Below are positions 46,702 to 55,814 of a stretch of 64,000 bases of DNA, in pieces. Source of the stretch: Herbaspirillum sp. RV1423 (GTDB lineage Bacteria; Pseudomonadota; Gammaproteobacteria; Burkholderiales; Burkholderiaceae_D); NCBI RefSeq assembly GCF_000577615.1, contig NZ_CBXX010000004.1:62001-126000 (forward strand). The letters run 5' to 3'. Under the pieces are notes generated by a model, which searched no databases, was not told where the DNA came from, and was given only the letters and a program-made list of their open reading frames with translations. Within the stretch, counting starts at the first letter, position 1; every line of letters starts with the position of its first letter. The translations under genes were made by a program, and so were the position numbers.

Positions 46702-48876
46702 ATGAACCGTCTCACGCCGATCGCCGCCGCACTTGTCGCCCTGTTTGCCGCCCCCGTTTCCCTGCATGCGCAACAAACCTCCGCTCCCGCCGCCCCATCC
46801 TCCTCGCTCAAGGAAGTCGTGGTCGAAGGCCAGCGCGATGATTTCACTCCCGGCGCCACGGCGCTGACCAAACTGCCCGCCGACCTGCATGATGTGCCGC
46901 AATCGGTGGTGGTGGTGAACAAGGCGCTGATGCAGTCGCAAGGCGCCGCGTCGCTGGCCGACGCGCTGCGCAACGTTTCCGGCATCACGCTGGGCGGTGC
47001 CGAAGGCGGCCAGATCGGCAACAACATCAACCTCAACGGCTTCTCGGCGCGCACCGACATCTACCTGGACGGTTTCCGCGACCGCGGCCAGTATTACCGC
47101 GATACCTTCGCCATGGATGAGATCGAAGTCCTGATGGGACCGTCGTCCATGCTGTTCGGCCGCGGTTCGACCGGCGGCGTGATCAATCAGGTGACCAAGA
47201 AGGCCAACCTCAGGCAATCGACCGAATTGTCGGGTTCTGTGACCACCAACGGCCTGGTGCGCACCACCGCCGATTACAACCATCCTTTGTCCGATACCTC
47301 CGCACTGCGCGTCTCGGCCATGGCGCAAAGCGGTCCTGCGACCACCCGTAACCAGACCGACGTGCAGGACTTCGGCCTGGCCGGTTCTTACGTGACCGGC
47401 ATCGGCACCTCGACGGAAATCACCCTGTCGGCCCTGATCCAGCATAACCACGACATGCCCGATTACGGCCTGCCGCCGCTCAACGGCCATCCGGTCAAGG
47501 TCGACCGCGATACCTCCTACGGCCTCAACAGCGATCACACCGACCAGGACGTGGTATCGCTGAACGCCGGCATCAAGCACAAGATCACGCCGGACATGAG
47601 CTTGCGCAACCAGACGCAATTCAACTACGTGCGCACCAGCGCCGTCGAAACGGCGCCGCAAGGCATCGGCACGGTGGCGGGCGGCGTTTATACGGCGCTG
47701 ACCGGCGCGGCCAGCAACCTGCCGCTGTCGAGCCTGTACGTGCGCGCGCAAAGCCATGACCGCGACATCCGCGACTATTCCATTTTCAACCAGACCGAGT
47801 TGTCGACCAAGCTCAATGGCCTGGGCATCAAACACGATCTGCTGCTGGGTTTCGAAGTGGGTCATGACGGCTACGACAACCAGGCCTATTCCCGCACCGG
47901 CACATGCAACGGCACGGCGCTTGCCGCCGGATTCGTCGATTGCGTCCCGGCGGTCAATCCGTCCTTCAATGCCGCCGATGCCGGCCTGCCTGAAGTCGCG
48001 GGCAATCATGCGGGCGGCTCCGCCAACACGCTGGCCGTGTACGGCAACGACACCATGGAACTGAGCCAGCAATTCAAACTGGTCACCGGTTTGCGCTACG
48101 ACCGCTATATCGCCAACATCAGCAACACCGTCAGTTCCCCTGCTTCCGCCAGTCAAACGGTGAACTTCCTCAGCGTGCGCGCCGGCGGCATCTGGCAACC
48201 GACGGCGGCGCAGGCGTACTACCTGTCTTACGGCACCTCGTTCAATCCCTCGCTGGAACAGTTGACCGGCACCAACGGTACAACCGCCCTGGATCCGGAA
48301 AAGAACAAATCGTATGAGCTCGGCGGCAAATGGGATGTGGCCCAGAATCTCTCGACCAATGCGGCGATCTTCCAGATCACCAAGGACAATGCGCGCAGCC
48401 AGGTGTCGACCGGCGTGTACGAACTGCAAGGCACGGTGCGCGTGAAAGGCGCGCGCGCCGGCGCCACCGGACGCATCAACAAACAATGGCAAGTCGCCGC
48501 TGGCTACACCTATCTGGATGCGCAGGTGATCGACGCCTCGGCGATCGACGGCACGCTGGGCAAGATTCCGGCCAATACGCCGAAGCACACGCTGACCACT
48601 TGGACCACCTACGATGTCATGCCGCACTGGCAAATCGGCGGCGGCGCGACCTATATGTCGCAGCGCTACGCCAATCCGGCCAACACCGTGCAGGTCGGCG
48701 GCTACACGCGCTGGGATGCCACCCTCGCCTATACGCAGAAACAGTACGATATCCGCCTGAACCTGTTCAACCTGACCAACAAAATGTATTACGATGCGCT
48801 GATCCAGTCCGACGGCGGACGCTCGGTACCGGGCACCGGCCGCACTGCCATGCTGTCGGTCAACTATCGCATGTAA
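46702..48876 (+). CDS. fiu: TonB-dependent catecholate siderophore receptor, Fiu type
   Basis: A 724-residue receptor. Signal peptide to about residue 24 (SLHAQQ), TonB-box-like LKEVVVEGQ at about 35-43, plug (DLHDVPQSVVVVNKALMQSQ, DALRNVSGITLGGAEGG, EIEVLMGPSSMLFGRGSTGG), barrel ending MLSVNYRM. The conserved HDVPQS and GPSSMLFGRGSTGG segments fit Fiu/FiuA ferric-catecholate receptors. piuC follows 29 bp later and a Fur box precedes. Confidence 0.9.
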   Translation: MNRLTPIAAALVALFAAPVSLHAQQTSAPAAPSSSLKEVVVEGQRDDFTPGATALTKLPADLHDVPQSVVVVNKALMQSQGAASLADALRNVSGITLGGAEGGQIGNNINLNGFSARTDIYLDGFRDRGQYYRDTFAMDEIEVLMGPSSMLFGRGSTGGVINQVTKKANLRQSTELSGSVTTNGLVRTTADYNHPLSDTSALRVSAMAQSGPATTRNQTDVQDFGLAGSYVTGIGTSTEITLSALIQHNHDMPDYGLPPLNGHPVKVDRDTSYGLNSDHTDQDVVSLNAGIKHKITPDMSLRNQTQFNYVRTSAVETAPQGIGTVAGGVYTALTGAASNLPLSSLYVRAQSHDRDIRDYSIFNQTELSTKLNGLGIKHDLLLGFEVGHDGYDNQAYSRTGTCNGTALAAGFVDCVPAVNPSFNAADAGLPEVAGNHAGGSANTLAVYGNDTMELSQQFKLVTGLRYDRYIANISNTVSSPASASQTVNFLSVRAGGIWQPTAAQAYYLSYGTSFNPSLEQLTGTNGTTALDPEKNKSYELGGKWDVAQNLSTNAAIFQITKDNARSQVSTGVYELQGTVRVKGARAGATGRINKQWQVAAGYTYLDAQVIDASAIDGTLGKIPANTPKHTLTTWTTYDVMPHWQIGGGATYMSQRYANPANTVQVGGYTRWDATLAYTQKQYDIRLNLFNLTNKMYYDALIQSDGGRSVPGTGRTAMLSVNYRM

Positions 48877-48905
48877 CCTGAAATATAAGTCGAAGAAATC
48901 CGCCC

Positions 48906-49592
48906 ATGCTGATCGCCATCCCCAAGCTGCTCGACGCGCAACAACTCGACACCGTGCGTCAATTGCTGGAACAGGCAGGCCCTGCGTGGGTGGACGGACG
49001 CGTGACGGCGGGCTACCAGGGCGCCGCCGTCAAGTTCAACCAGCAGATCGACGAGCGCTCGGACGCGGCGCTGCAATGCCAGCGCATCATCCTGTCGGCG
49101 CTGGAGCGCAATCCGCGCTTCATCAGCGCGGCGTTGCCGAACATGGTGTATCCGCCGATGTTCAACCGCTACGGCGAAGGTATGGCCTTCGGCGCCCATG
49201 TCGACGGCAGCGTGCGCATCGATCCGCATACCGGACGCAAGCTGCGCACCGATATTTCAGCGACCTTGTTCCTGTCCGATCCATCTGATTACGATGGCGG
49301 CGAACTGCAGATCCATGATACTTACGGGATGCATTCGGCCCGACTGGAAGCCGGCGACGTGCTGGTCTATCCCGCCACCAGCCTGCACCAGGTCACACCC
49401 GTCACGCGCGGCGTGCGCACGGCATGTTTTTTCTGGGTACAAAGCCTGGTGCGCGACGACGGCCAGCGCAGCATGCTGTTCGACATGGACAACGCGATCC
49501 AGACGCTCAACCAGACCAATGCCGACGAGGTGGCGCGGCGCACGCTGGTCGGCTGCTATCACAACCTGCTGCGTCAGTGGAGCGACACCTGA
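48906..49592 (+). CDS. piuC: Fe(II)/2-oxoglutarate-dependent PKHD-type hydroxylase
   Basis: A 228-residue PiuC/YbiX-type dioxygenase. Iron ligands: His and Asp in FGAHVDGSVR, distal His in SLHQVTPVTRGVR with the 2-oxoglutarate Arg nearby. VYPPMFNRYGEGM precedes. It is regularly encoded after Fiu-like receptors and may modify siderophores or related envelope targets; the substrate is not known. Same operon as fiu. Confidence 0.92.
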   Translation: MLIAIPKLLDAQQLDTVRQLLEQAGPAWVDGRVTAGYQGAAVKFNQQIDERSDAALQCQRIILSALERNPRFISAALPNMVYPPMFNRYGEGMAFGAHVDGSVRIDPHTGRKLRTDISATLFLSDPSDYDGGELQIHDTYGMHSARLEAGDVLVYPATSLHQVTPVTRGVRTACFFWVQSLVRDDGQRSMLFDMDNAIQTLNQTNADEVARRTLVGCYHNLLRQWSDT

Positions 49593-49601
49593 ACGCTCTG
49601 T

Positions 49602-50969
49602 TCAATTGAAGTAGCGGGAATCCATCCGGCGAAACACCAGCGCCGACAGCAATGTCACCATGCCGACGCACACGAAGGTCAGCGTAAAACTCCATTCGCG
49701 CGCCCAGGCCACGCCGTCGAGTCCGTTCAGCATCGAACCGGCAATCGTCACGCCCAGGCCCAGCGCCAGCATCTGCACCATCGAGAACAGGCTGTTGCCG
49801 CTGCCGGCATCCTTGCTGCTAAGCCCCTTGAGCGTCACACTGTTCATCGCGGCAAACTGCATGGAATTGCAGACGCCGAACAGGGCCAGTTGCGCAATGC
49901 CGAGCGAAATCGGCCACGACGGCGAAATCAGGGCAAACGAAACGATAGCGACGCCGACCAGGACGGTATTGACCGCCAAGAAATTTTCATAGCCGTAGCG
50001 GCGCACCAGCGGCGCGATCCACGGCTTGGCGATGGTGCCGGCGACGGCTGCCGGCAACAGCACGAGGCCGGCGTGCAAGGGCGAGAAACCGAGCTTGACC
50101 TGCAACAGCAGCGGCAACAGGAAAGGCACCGCCGAAGAACCGATGCGACACACCAGATTGCCGATCAGCCCGATGCTGAAGTTGGGTTCATTGAACAAAC
50201 CCAGGCGGAACAAGGCCTGTTCGTTTCCGCGCGCATGCACGACGTACAACCACACTGTCAGCGCCGACAATGCAAACAGGCCGCCGCTCCACCACTCGCG
50301 ATAATTGTCCACCGGCACATCCAGCGCCAGCGAAAACGCCACCATGCAAGTCGACAGCAGGCCGCAGCCGAGTATGTCGAAACGCGGCGGAGATGCAATT
50401 TCTTCCGGCGGCAAAAACCGCTGTACGGCAAACATGCCGATCACGCCGACCGGCACGTTGATCAGGAAAATCCAGTGCCAGCCGATGGTCTGCGACAGCC
50501 AGCCGCCCAACACCGGCCCGAACACCGGGCCCAACTGTCCGGCAATCGAGATGAACGCCAGCGCCGAAATGTATTGCGCTCCCGGCACGCTGCGCAGCAC
50601 CGCCAGCCGGCCGATGGGCAGCAGCATGGAGCCGCCCACGCCTTGCATCACGCGCGCCAGCAGCAATTGCGACAGCGTGTGCGCATTGGCGCACAGCAGC
50701 GAACCGAGCACAAAAACCAGAATCGCCAGGAAATAGACGCGGCGCGTGCCAAAGCGGTCGGCCAGCCAGCCGGAGGCCGGCGTCAGCGAAGCCATGGTCA
50801 GCGTATAGGACACCACCACCGGATGCATCGCCAGCACCGGCTCGCCCAGGCTGGCGGCCATCGACGGCAATGCGGTATTGACAATGGTGGTGTCCAGCGT
50901 CTGCATGAAAAAGCCCGATGCGACAATCCACAACAGGGCTTTTTGAGAACGGGAAGATGTGAGGGACAT
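49602..50969 (-). CDS. MdtD-like DHA2 multidrug exporter, MFS
   Basis: A 455-residue MFS protein. FFMQTLDTTIVNTALPSMA (motif D1), GWLADRFGTRRVYF (motif A) and GPVLGGWLSQTIGWHWIFLI (motif C) match MdtD. It starts 40 bp after the stop of the ABC permease gene, so it may be transcribed with the transporter operon, although no functional link is clear. Confidence 0.88.
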   Translation of the reverse strand: MSLTSSRSQKALLWIVASGFFMQTLDTTIVNTALPSMAASLGEPVLAMHPVVVSYTLTMASLTPASGWLADRFGTRRVYFLAILVFVLGSLLCANAHTLSQLLLARVMQGVGGSMLLPIGRLAVLRSVPGAQYISALAFISIAGQLGPVFGPVLGGWLSQTIGWHWIFLINVPVGVIGMFAVQRFLPPEEIASPPRFDILGCGLLSTCMVAFSLALDVPVDNYREWWSGGLFALSALTVWLYVVHARGNEQALFRLGLFNEPNFSIGLIGNLVCRIGSSAVPFLLPLLLQVKLGFSPLHAGLVLLPAAVAGTIAKPWIAPLVRRYGYENFLAVNTVLVGVAIVSFALISPSWPISLGIAQLALFGVCNSMQFAAMNSVTLKGLSSKDAGSGNSLFSMVQMLALGLGVTIAGSMLNGLDGVAWAREWSFTLTFVCVGMVTLLSALVFRRMDSRYFN

Positions 50970-51009
50970 AAAAAAGGATTCTATCGTCCCTGCTTTCGCG
51001 GAAGCAAGA

Positions 51010-51873
51010 TCAGAATGCCGCCGGACGCCATTTCAGCAGGCGCCTCTCCAGCGAAGTCAGCAGATAATCCGCCGCCAGCGCCACCACCGCCAGCACGATC
51101 ATTGCCGCAAACACGCCGCTGGCGTTGAATGCGCCCTGCGCCGTGGAGATCAGCAAGCCGATGCCCTGCTTGGAGCCGAGGAACTCGCCCACCACCGCGC
51201 CGACCAGCGCGAAACCGAAGCTCACGTGCAAGCTCGCCAGAATCCAGCTCAGCGCCGACGGGATCACCACGGCAGTGGTCACCTGACGGCGCGACGCGCC
51301 GAGGATCTGTGCATTGGCGATCATGTAGCGGTCGGCTTCGCGCACGCCCTGGAAGGCATTGCCGAACACGACGAAGAACACCATCACCACCGCCAGCGCC
51401 ACCTTGGACGCCATGCCCAGGCCCAGCGCAATGACGAAGATGGAGCCCAGCACCACGCGCGGAATCGAATTGGCGATCTGGATGTACAGGCTGAACACGT
51501 CCGACAATAGCTTGTTGCGGCCGAGGGCGATGCCGGCAATGATGCCCGCCACGGAACCGATCAGGAATCCCAGCACGGTTTCTTCCAGCGTGACCATCAC
51601 CTGCACCCACAGCGGACCTTGCGAGGTGCCTTCCATGATCCAGTCATAGATCTGGATCACGATCAGCGACGGTTGCGAGAAAAAGAAGGGATCGATCCAT
51701 TGCATCGTCGCGGACAGTTCCCAGCCGCCGAGGATGATCACCAGGATGGCGATGCGCAGCGAGATCACCAGCCAGTGGCGTTGCCTGATCTTGCGATGCG
51801 CTTCGCGTTCGACTTCGGCGATCGCTTCCGGGCTCATCGCCCGGCTTGTGTTTACTTGGGTCATATTGCTCAC
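51010..51873 (-). CDS. ABC transporter permease, nitrate/sulfonate/taurine type
   Basis: A 287-residue BPD_transp_1 permease with six membrane segments. The cytoplasmic EAA-type loop is AFQGVREADRYMIANAQIL then GAS; GRNKLLSDVFSLYIQIANSIP and SLHVSFGFALVGAVVGEFLG are typical of the SsuC/TauC family. It follows the ATPase gene by 66 bp in one operon. Confidence 0.9.
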   Translation of the reverse strand: MSNMTQVNTSRAMSPEAIAEVEREAHRKIRQRHWLVISLRIAILVIILGGWELSATMQWIDPFFFSQPSLIVIQIYDWIMEGTSQGPLWVQVMVTLEETVLGFLIGSVAGIIAGIALGRNKLLSDVFSLYIQIANSIPRVVLGSIFVIALGLGMASKVALAVVMVFFVVFGNAFQGVREADRYMIANAQILGASRRQVTTAVVIPSALSWILASLHVSFGFALVGAVVGEFLGSKQGIGLLISTAQGAFNASGVFAAMIVLAVVALAADYLLTSLERRLLKWRPAAF

Positions 51874-51939
51874 CTGTTTTGTCGTTGGTGTGGTGTAAAG
51901 AGCAGAAAAAATTCCTATCCGGGATGTCGATCCTTGCGC

Positions 51940-52761
51940 TTACCTGATCTGCACTTCTTCGCGCAGGTCAGCCCATATCTTGCGCGAGATGTCGATGAAG
52001 CGCTGCTCGTAGCGCACTTCTTCCATCACGCGCGGGCGCGGCAGGTCGATCTGGTAGGTGCTCTTCAAGGTGGCAGGACGCGCGGTCAGCACATAGACCT
52101 TGTCGGCCAGCGCAATCGCTTCTTCCAGGTCATGGGTCACGAACACCACCGAGCCGGAATGCGCCGACCACAGTTGCAGCAACTCATCTTGCATCAGCGT
52201 GCGAGTCTGCATGTCGAGCGCACTGAAAGGCTCGTCCATGAGCAGGATTTCGGGGCTATTGATGAAAGTCTGCGCCAGCGCCACGCGCTTGCGCATGCCG
52301 CCCGACAGTTGATGTGGATAATGATCGCCGAACTTGTCGAGGCCGACGCGGCGGATCCATTCGTTGGCTAGTTCGTAGGCGGCTTCCTTCGGCTTGCCGC
52401 GGAACAAAGGACCGGCGGCGACGTTGTCGCGCACGCTGCGCCACGGGAACACGGCATCGTTCTGGAACACGAAACCGATACGCGGATCGATGCCGTTGAC
52501 CGGCTCGCCCATCACGCGCACTTCGCCGATGGTCGGTTTCAGCAGGCCGGTGATCAGGCTCAGCGTGGTCGACTTGCCGCAGCCGGTCGGACCGACCACA
52601 GCGACGAATTCGCCGCGCGCCACGCTCATGGAAAAGTCGCGCAAGGCGACGGTGACGTTGCCGTCGGCGGTGATGAAGCGGCACGACACATTGTCCAGCT
52701 CGATGGCCGGCGTGTCGAGTCTGGTTGCTGCAACTGGCTTGGCGGTGGCAGTTTGGTTCAT
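51940..52761 (-). CDS. ABC transporter ATP-binding protein, nitrate/sulfonate/taurine type
   Basis: A 273-residue ATPase. Walker A GPTGCGKST, signature LSGGMRKRVALAQ, Walker B EILLMDEPFSALD and switch His in VTHDLEEAI. The ATG at 52761 has AGGAAAG upstream; earlier in-frame starts at 52782 and 52854 were rejected. Partner of the permease and two binding proteins. Confidence 0.92.
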   Translation of the reverse strand: MNQTATAKPVAATRLDTPAIELDNVSCRFITADGNVTVALRDFSMSVARGEFVAVVGPTGCGKSTTLSLITGLLKPTIGEVRVMGEPVNGIDPRIGFVFQNDAVFPWRSVRDNVAAGPLFRGKPKEAAYELANEWIRRVGLDKFGDHYPHQLSGGMRKRVALAQTFINSPEILLMDEPFSALDMQTRTLMQDELLQLWSAHSGSVVFVTHDLEEAIALADKVYVLTARPATLKSTYQIDLPRPRVMEEVRYEQRFIDISRKIWADLREEVQIR

Positions 52762-52887
52762 GGAAGAGTCTTTCCTCGTCATAAGGTCAATTGCTGCATG
52801 CGTACGAATCCGGCGTATTCGTCCTGCCGGACGGATACGTGCGATTCGCGTCATTGTTGAAACCGGCCGAAACCGGCTTCCCGGGCC

Positions 52888-53901
52888 TTACTTGACCTGG
52901 TTCACAAACTCATTGGTATACGTCTTGGACAGGTCGATGTGCTTGCCCTTGACATTAGGATTGAAACCGGACAGCACGGACAGCACGGTTTCCGGTCCAC
53001 CCACAGGCATCTTGCCGTCGGCCGAGTACATCGGCAGCGAGTTTTCCAGGGCCTGTACATACAGCGCCTTGTTGTTGCCGTAGTAGTCCTTCGGCATCTT
53101 GTCGGCGATCTCGGCGGCGCTGTGGGTCTTGATGAACTTCAGCGTCTTGACGAAAGCGCGCGCCAGCTTGGCGGCGTCATCCTTGTGGCCGTTGAGCCAG
53201 TTACGCTGCACGTACAGGCTGGAAGCCGGATACAGGCCGCCCAGCGCCTTGACGGTGCCTTCCACCGACCGCATGTCCACCAGCACCGATGCTTCGCCGG
53301 TCTTCAACATCTGCGACACGGTCGGCTCGGTGGTCATGCCGGCGTCGATGCGGCCCTGCTTCATCGCGGCGATGAAGGTGTTGTCGGCGCCGACCGGCAG
53401 CACCGAATACTGGTTGGAGGTGATGCCGTGGCGCGACGCCAGGTATTGCGTCAGGAAGTTGGTCGACGAACCCAGGCCGGTCACGCCCAGCGTCTTGCCC
53501 TTGACGTCGGCCATGCTCTTGATGGAGGCAGCGGCCTTGGTCGAGACCAGTTCGACTTCGCCCGGCACCTGGCCGAAGATCACGATGGCGCTGATTTCCT
53601 TGCCCTTGCTTTGCAGGTCAATGGAGTGGTCGTAGAAGCCGACCACGGCCTGCACCGCGCCGGCCAGCAGTTCATTCTCGGCATCGACGCCGGCTGGCTG
53701 CGATTGCAGCTCGACGTCCAGGCCCTCTTCCTTGAAATAGCCAAGCTGCTCGGCCAGCTTGGCCGGCAGGTAGACCATCTTGGTGATGCCGCCGACCATG
53801 ATGGTGATCTTGCCCGCGGCGGCGGCCTGGCCTGGCAGCGCCATCAGGGTGGCGCCGGCGACGGCCAGCGAAATCAGTGTGCGGCGAATGTTCTTGTTCA
53901 T
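52888..53901 (-). CDS. Periplasmic substrate-binding protein, NMT1/SsuA family (copy 1)
   Basis: A 337-residue protein. Signal peptide ends near PGQAAAAG. TIMVGGITKMVYLPAKLAEQ, AGVDAENELLAGAVQAVVGF and KTLGVTGLGSSTNFLTQYLA are shared with the next gene almost unchanged. It delivers an organic substrate (possibly a sulfonate, nitrile or aromatic acid) to the ABC transporter. The substrate cannot be named. Confidence 0.9.
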   Translation of the reverse strand: MNKNIRRTLISLAVAGATLMALPGQAAAAGKITIMVGGITKMVYLPAKLAEQLGYFKEEGLDVELQSQPAGVDAENELLAGAVQAVVGFYDHSIDLQSKGKEISAIVIFGQVPGEVELVSTKAAASIKSMADVKGKTLGVTGLGSSTNFLTQYLASRHGITSNQYSVLPVGADNTFIAAMKQGRIDAGMTTEPTVSQMLKTGEASVLVDMRSVEGTVKALGGLYPASSLYVQRNWLNGHKDDAAKLARAFVKTLKFIKTHSAAEIADKMPKDYYGNNKALYVQALENSLPMYSADGKMPVGGPETVLSVLSGFNPNVKGKHIDLSKTYTNEFVNQVK

Positions 53902-53948
53902 GAGGTCTCCTTGTTGGATTGTGCGACGAAAAGTGCGCGATAAAAAAC

Positions 53949-54971
53949 TTATTTCACTTGATCGACGAATTCATTGGTATAGGTTTTCGACAGATCGATC
54001 TTCTTGCCCTTGATGTTGGGATTGAAAGCCGCCATCACTTTCAACACCACTTCCGCGCCGTCGGCAGGCATCTTGCCGTCGGGCGAATACATCGGCAGCG
54101 AAGCCTTCAGCGCCTGCACGTACAACGCCTTGTTGCCGCCGTAATAGTCGGCCGGCATTTTCGCGGCAATCTCTTCGGCGCCATGGGTCTGGATAAACTT
54201 CAGTGTACGCACAAACGCGCGCGCCAGCTTGGCGGCTTCGGCCTTGTGCGTCTGCAGCCAGGAGCGCTGCACATACACGGCCGAGGCAGGATACAGGCCG
54301 CCCAGCGCGGCGCGCGTACCCTCGGCGCTGTTCATGTCGACCAGCACCTTGGCTTCGCCGCTGGCCAGCAGCATCGAGGTGGTCGGCTCGGTGGTCCACA
54401 CTACGTCGACGCGCTTTTGCTTGAGCGCGGCAATCAGCGTATTGCCGGCCCCGACCGGCAGGATGGAATAGTCGCTGGTCTTGAGGCCGCTGCGGCTGGC
54501 CAGGTACTGAGCGATGAAACTCGACGACGAACCGAGGCCGGTCACACCGACGGTGCGGCCCTTGAGATCGGCCATGCTGCGCACTTGCGTGGCAAGATCG
54601 CTGCGCACCATTTCCATGCCGCCCGGCACCACCAGCAACTGGGTGATGGACTGGACTTCCTTGCCTTTGCTTTGCAGGTCGATGGAATGGTCGTAATAGC
54701 CGACCACCGCCTGCACCGCGCCGGCCAGCAGTTCATTCTCGGCGTCGACGCCGGCTTGCTGCGACTGCAGCTCGACGTCCAGGCCTTCATCCTTGAAATA
54801 GCCGAGGTTCTCGGCGAGTTTGGGGGGCAGGTAGATCAGCTTGTTGATGCCGCCGACCATGATGGTGATCTTGCTGTCGGCAGCCTGGGCCGAAGGTGCG
54901 GCGGCGCCGATCAGCGCGGTGGAAAACAGTACTCCGAATACATAAGCACACACATTGAAGCGTTGACGCAT
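53949..54971 (-). CDS. Periplasmic substrate-binding protein, NMT1/SsuA family (copy 2)
   Basis: A 340-residue paralogue of the next gene, with signal peptide to about residue 30 (PSAQAAD). It shares long blocks such as AGVDAENELLAGAVQAVVG and YTNEFVDQVK at the C-terminus. Differences cluster around the ligand cleft (FVDMNSAEG versus VDMRSVEG, VPGGMEMV versus VPGEVELV), which suggests different ligands or affinity. It is first in the operon and divergent from a two-component system. Start at MRQRFNVCAY chosen. Confidence 0.9.
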   Translation of the reverse strand: MRQRFNVCAYVFGVLFSTALIGAAAPSAQAADSKITIMVGGINKLIYLPPKLAENLGYFKDEGLDVELQSQQAGVDAENELLAGAVQAVVGYYDHSIDLQSKGKEVQSITQLLVVPGGMEMVRSDLATQVRSMADLKGRTVGVTGLGSSSSFIAQYLASRSGLKTSDYSILPVGAGNTLIAALKQKRVDVVWTTEPTTSMLLASGEAKVLVDMNSAEGTRAALGGLYPASAVYVQRSWLQTHKAEAAKLARAFVRTLKFIQTHGAEEIAAKMPADYYGGNKALYVQALKASLPMYSPDGKMPADGAEVVLKVMAAFNPNIKGKKIDLSKTYTNEFVDQVK

Positions 54972-55136
54972 TATGATGCCTCCTGGATGAGTTGGCGGCC
55001 GCCGATGTCGCGCAAGCGGCCTGCTCAACTTATTATTAATATAGTGGTCGCCATTCTAAGAACCGCAAACCTTCATCCAGCTTTCCAAATCTGGTGTTTT
55101 TTCTGTGCAGTGCAACAAAAAATATAGGCTTTTTGC

Positions 55137-55814
55137 ATGAAATTGCTGCTGATCGAAGACAACCCGCCGCTGGCGCATTGGCTCACGCAGATCCTGAGGG
55201 AAAACAAATTCAGCGTCGATGTCGCCAGCGACGGCGAGGTCGCCGACCATGTCCTGCTGACCGAAAACTACGATGTCGTGCTGCTCGACCTGATGCTGCC
55301 GAAGATGAGCGGAAAGAACGTCCTGCGCCGCCTGCGCGAGCGGCACAATGGCGTGCCGGTGATGATCCTGACCGCCAGCGGCTCCATCGACGAAAAGGTC
55401 GAATGTCTCGGCGCCGGCGCCGACGACTACCTCGTCAAGCCTTTTGAAGTGCGCGAGCTGGTGGCGCGCATCAAAGTGCTGATCCGCCGCCAGACGCCCG
55501 ACAAGGCCGCCGAAATCCATTGCGGCGACCTCAGCTACGACAGCAACACGCGTCAGTTTGCAATTGCCGGCAAGACGCTGGCGCTGCCCGCGCGCGAACA
55601 TGATGTGCTGGAAATCCTCATGCTCAAGCAAGGCAAGACGGTATCCAAGACGGCGCTGGTGAACGGGATATTCAATTTATCCGAAGAACCCAGCGCCGAC
55701 GCCATCGAAATCTACATCTCGCGCCTGCGCAAGAAACTGGAACCATCGCAGGCCGCGATCATGACGTTGCGCGGCCTCGGCTACCTGCTCAAGCAAAAAG
55801 ATGACAAGCCCTAG
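55137..55814 (+). CDS. OmpR-family response regulator, TctD-like
   Basis: A 225-residue regulator. Receiver with MKLLLIEDNPPLAHWLTQIL, acceptor Asp in VVLLDLMLPKMSG and DDYLVKPFE; winged helix PAREHDVLEILMLKQGKTVS. It overlaps the kinase gene by 14 nt and is divergent from the transporter operon, which it most likely controls. Confidence 0.92.
   Translation: MKLLLIEDNPPLAHWLTQILRENKFSVDVASDGEVADHVLLTENYDVVLLDLMLPKMSGKNVLRRLRERHNGVPVMILTASGSIDEKVECLGAGADDYLVKPFEVRELVARIKVLIRRQTPDKAAEIHCGDLSYDSNTRQFAIAGKTLALPAREHDVLEILMLKQGKTVSKTALVNGIFNLSEEPSADAIEIYISRLRKKLEPSQAAIMTLRGLGYLLKQKDDKP

Noticed and set aside
46627-48633. 668-residue ORF on the minus strand
   Set aside because: Antisense shadow of the fiu gene, with low-complexity Arg/Gly/His composition.
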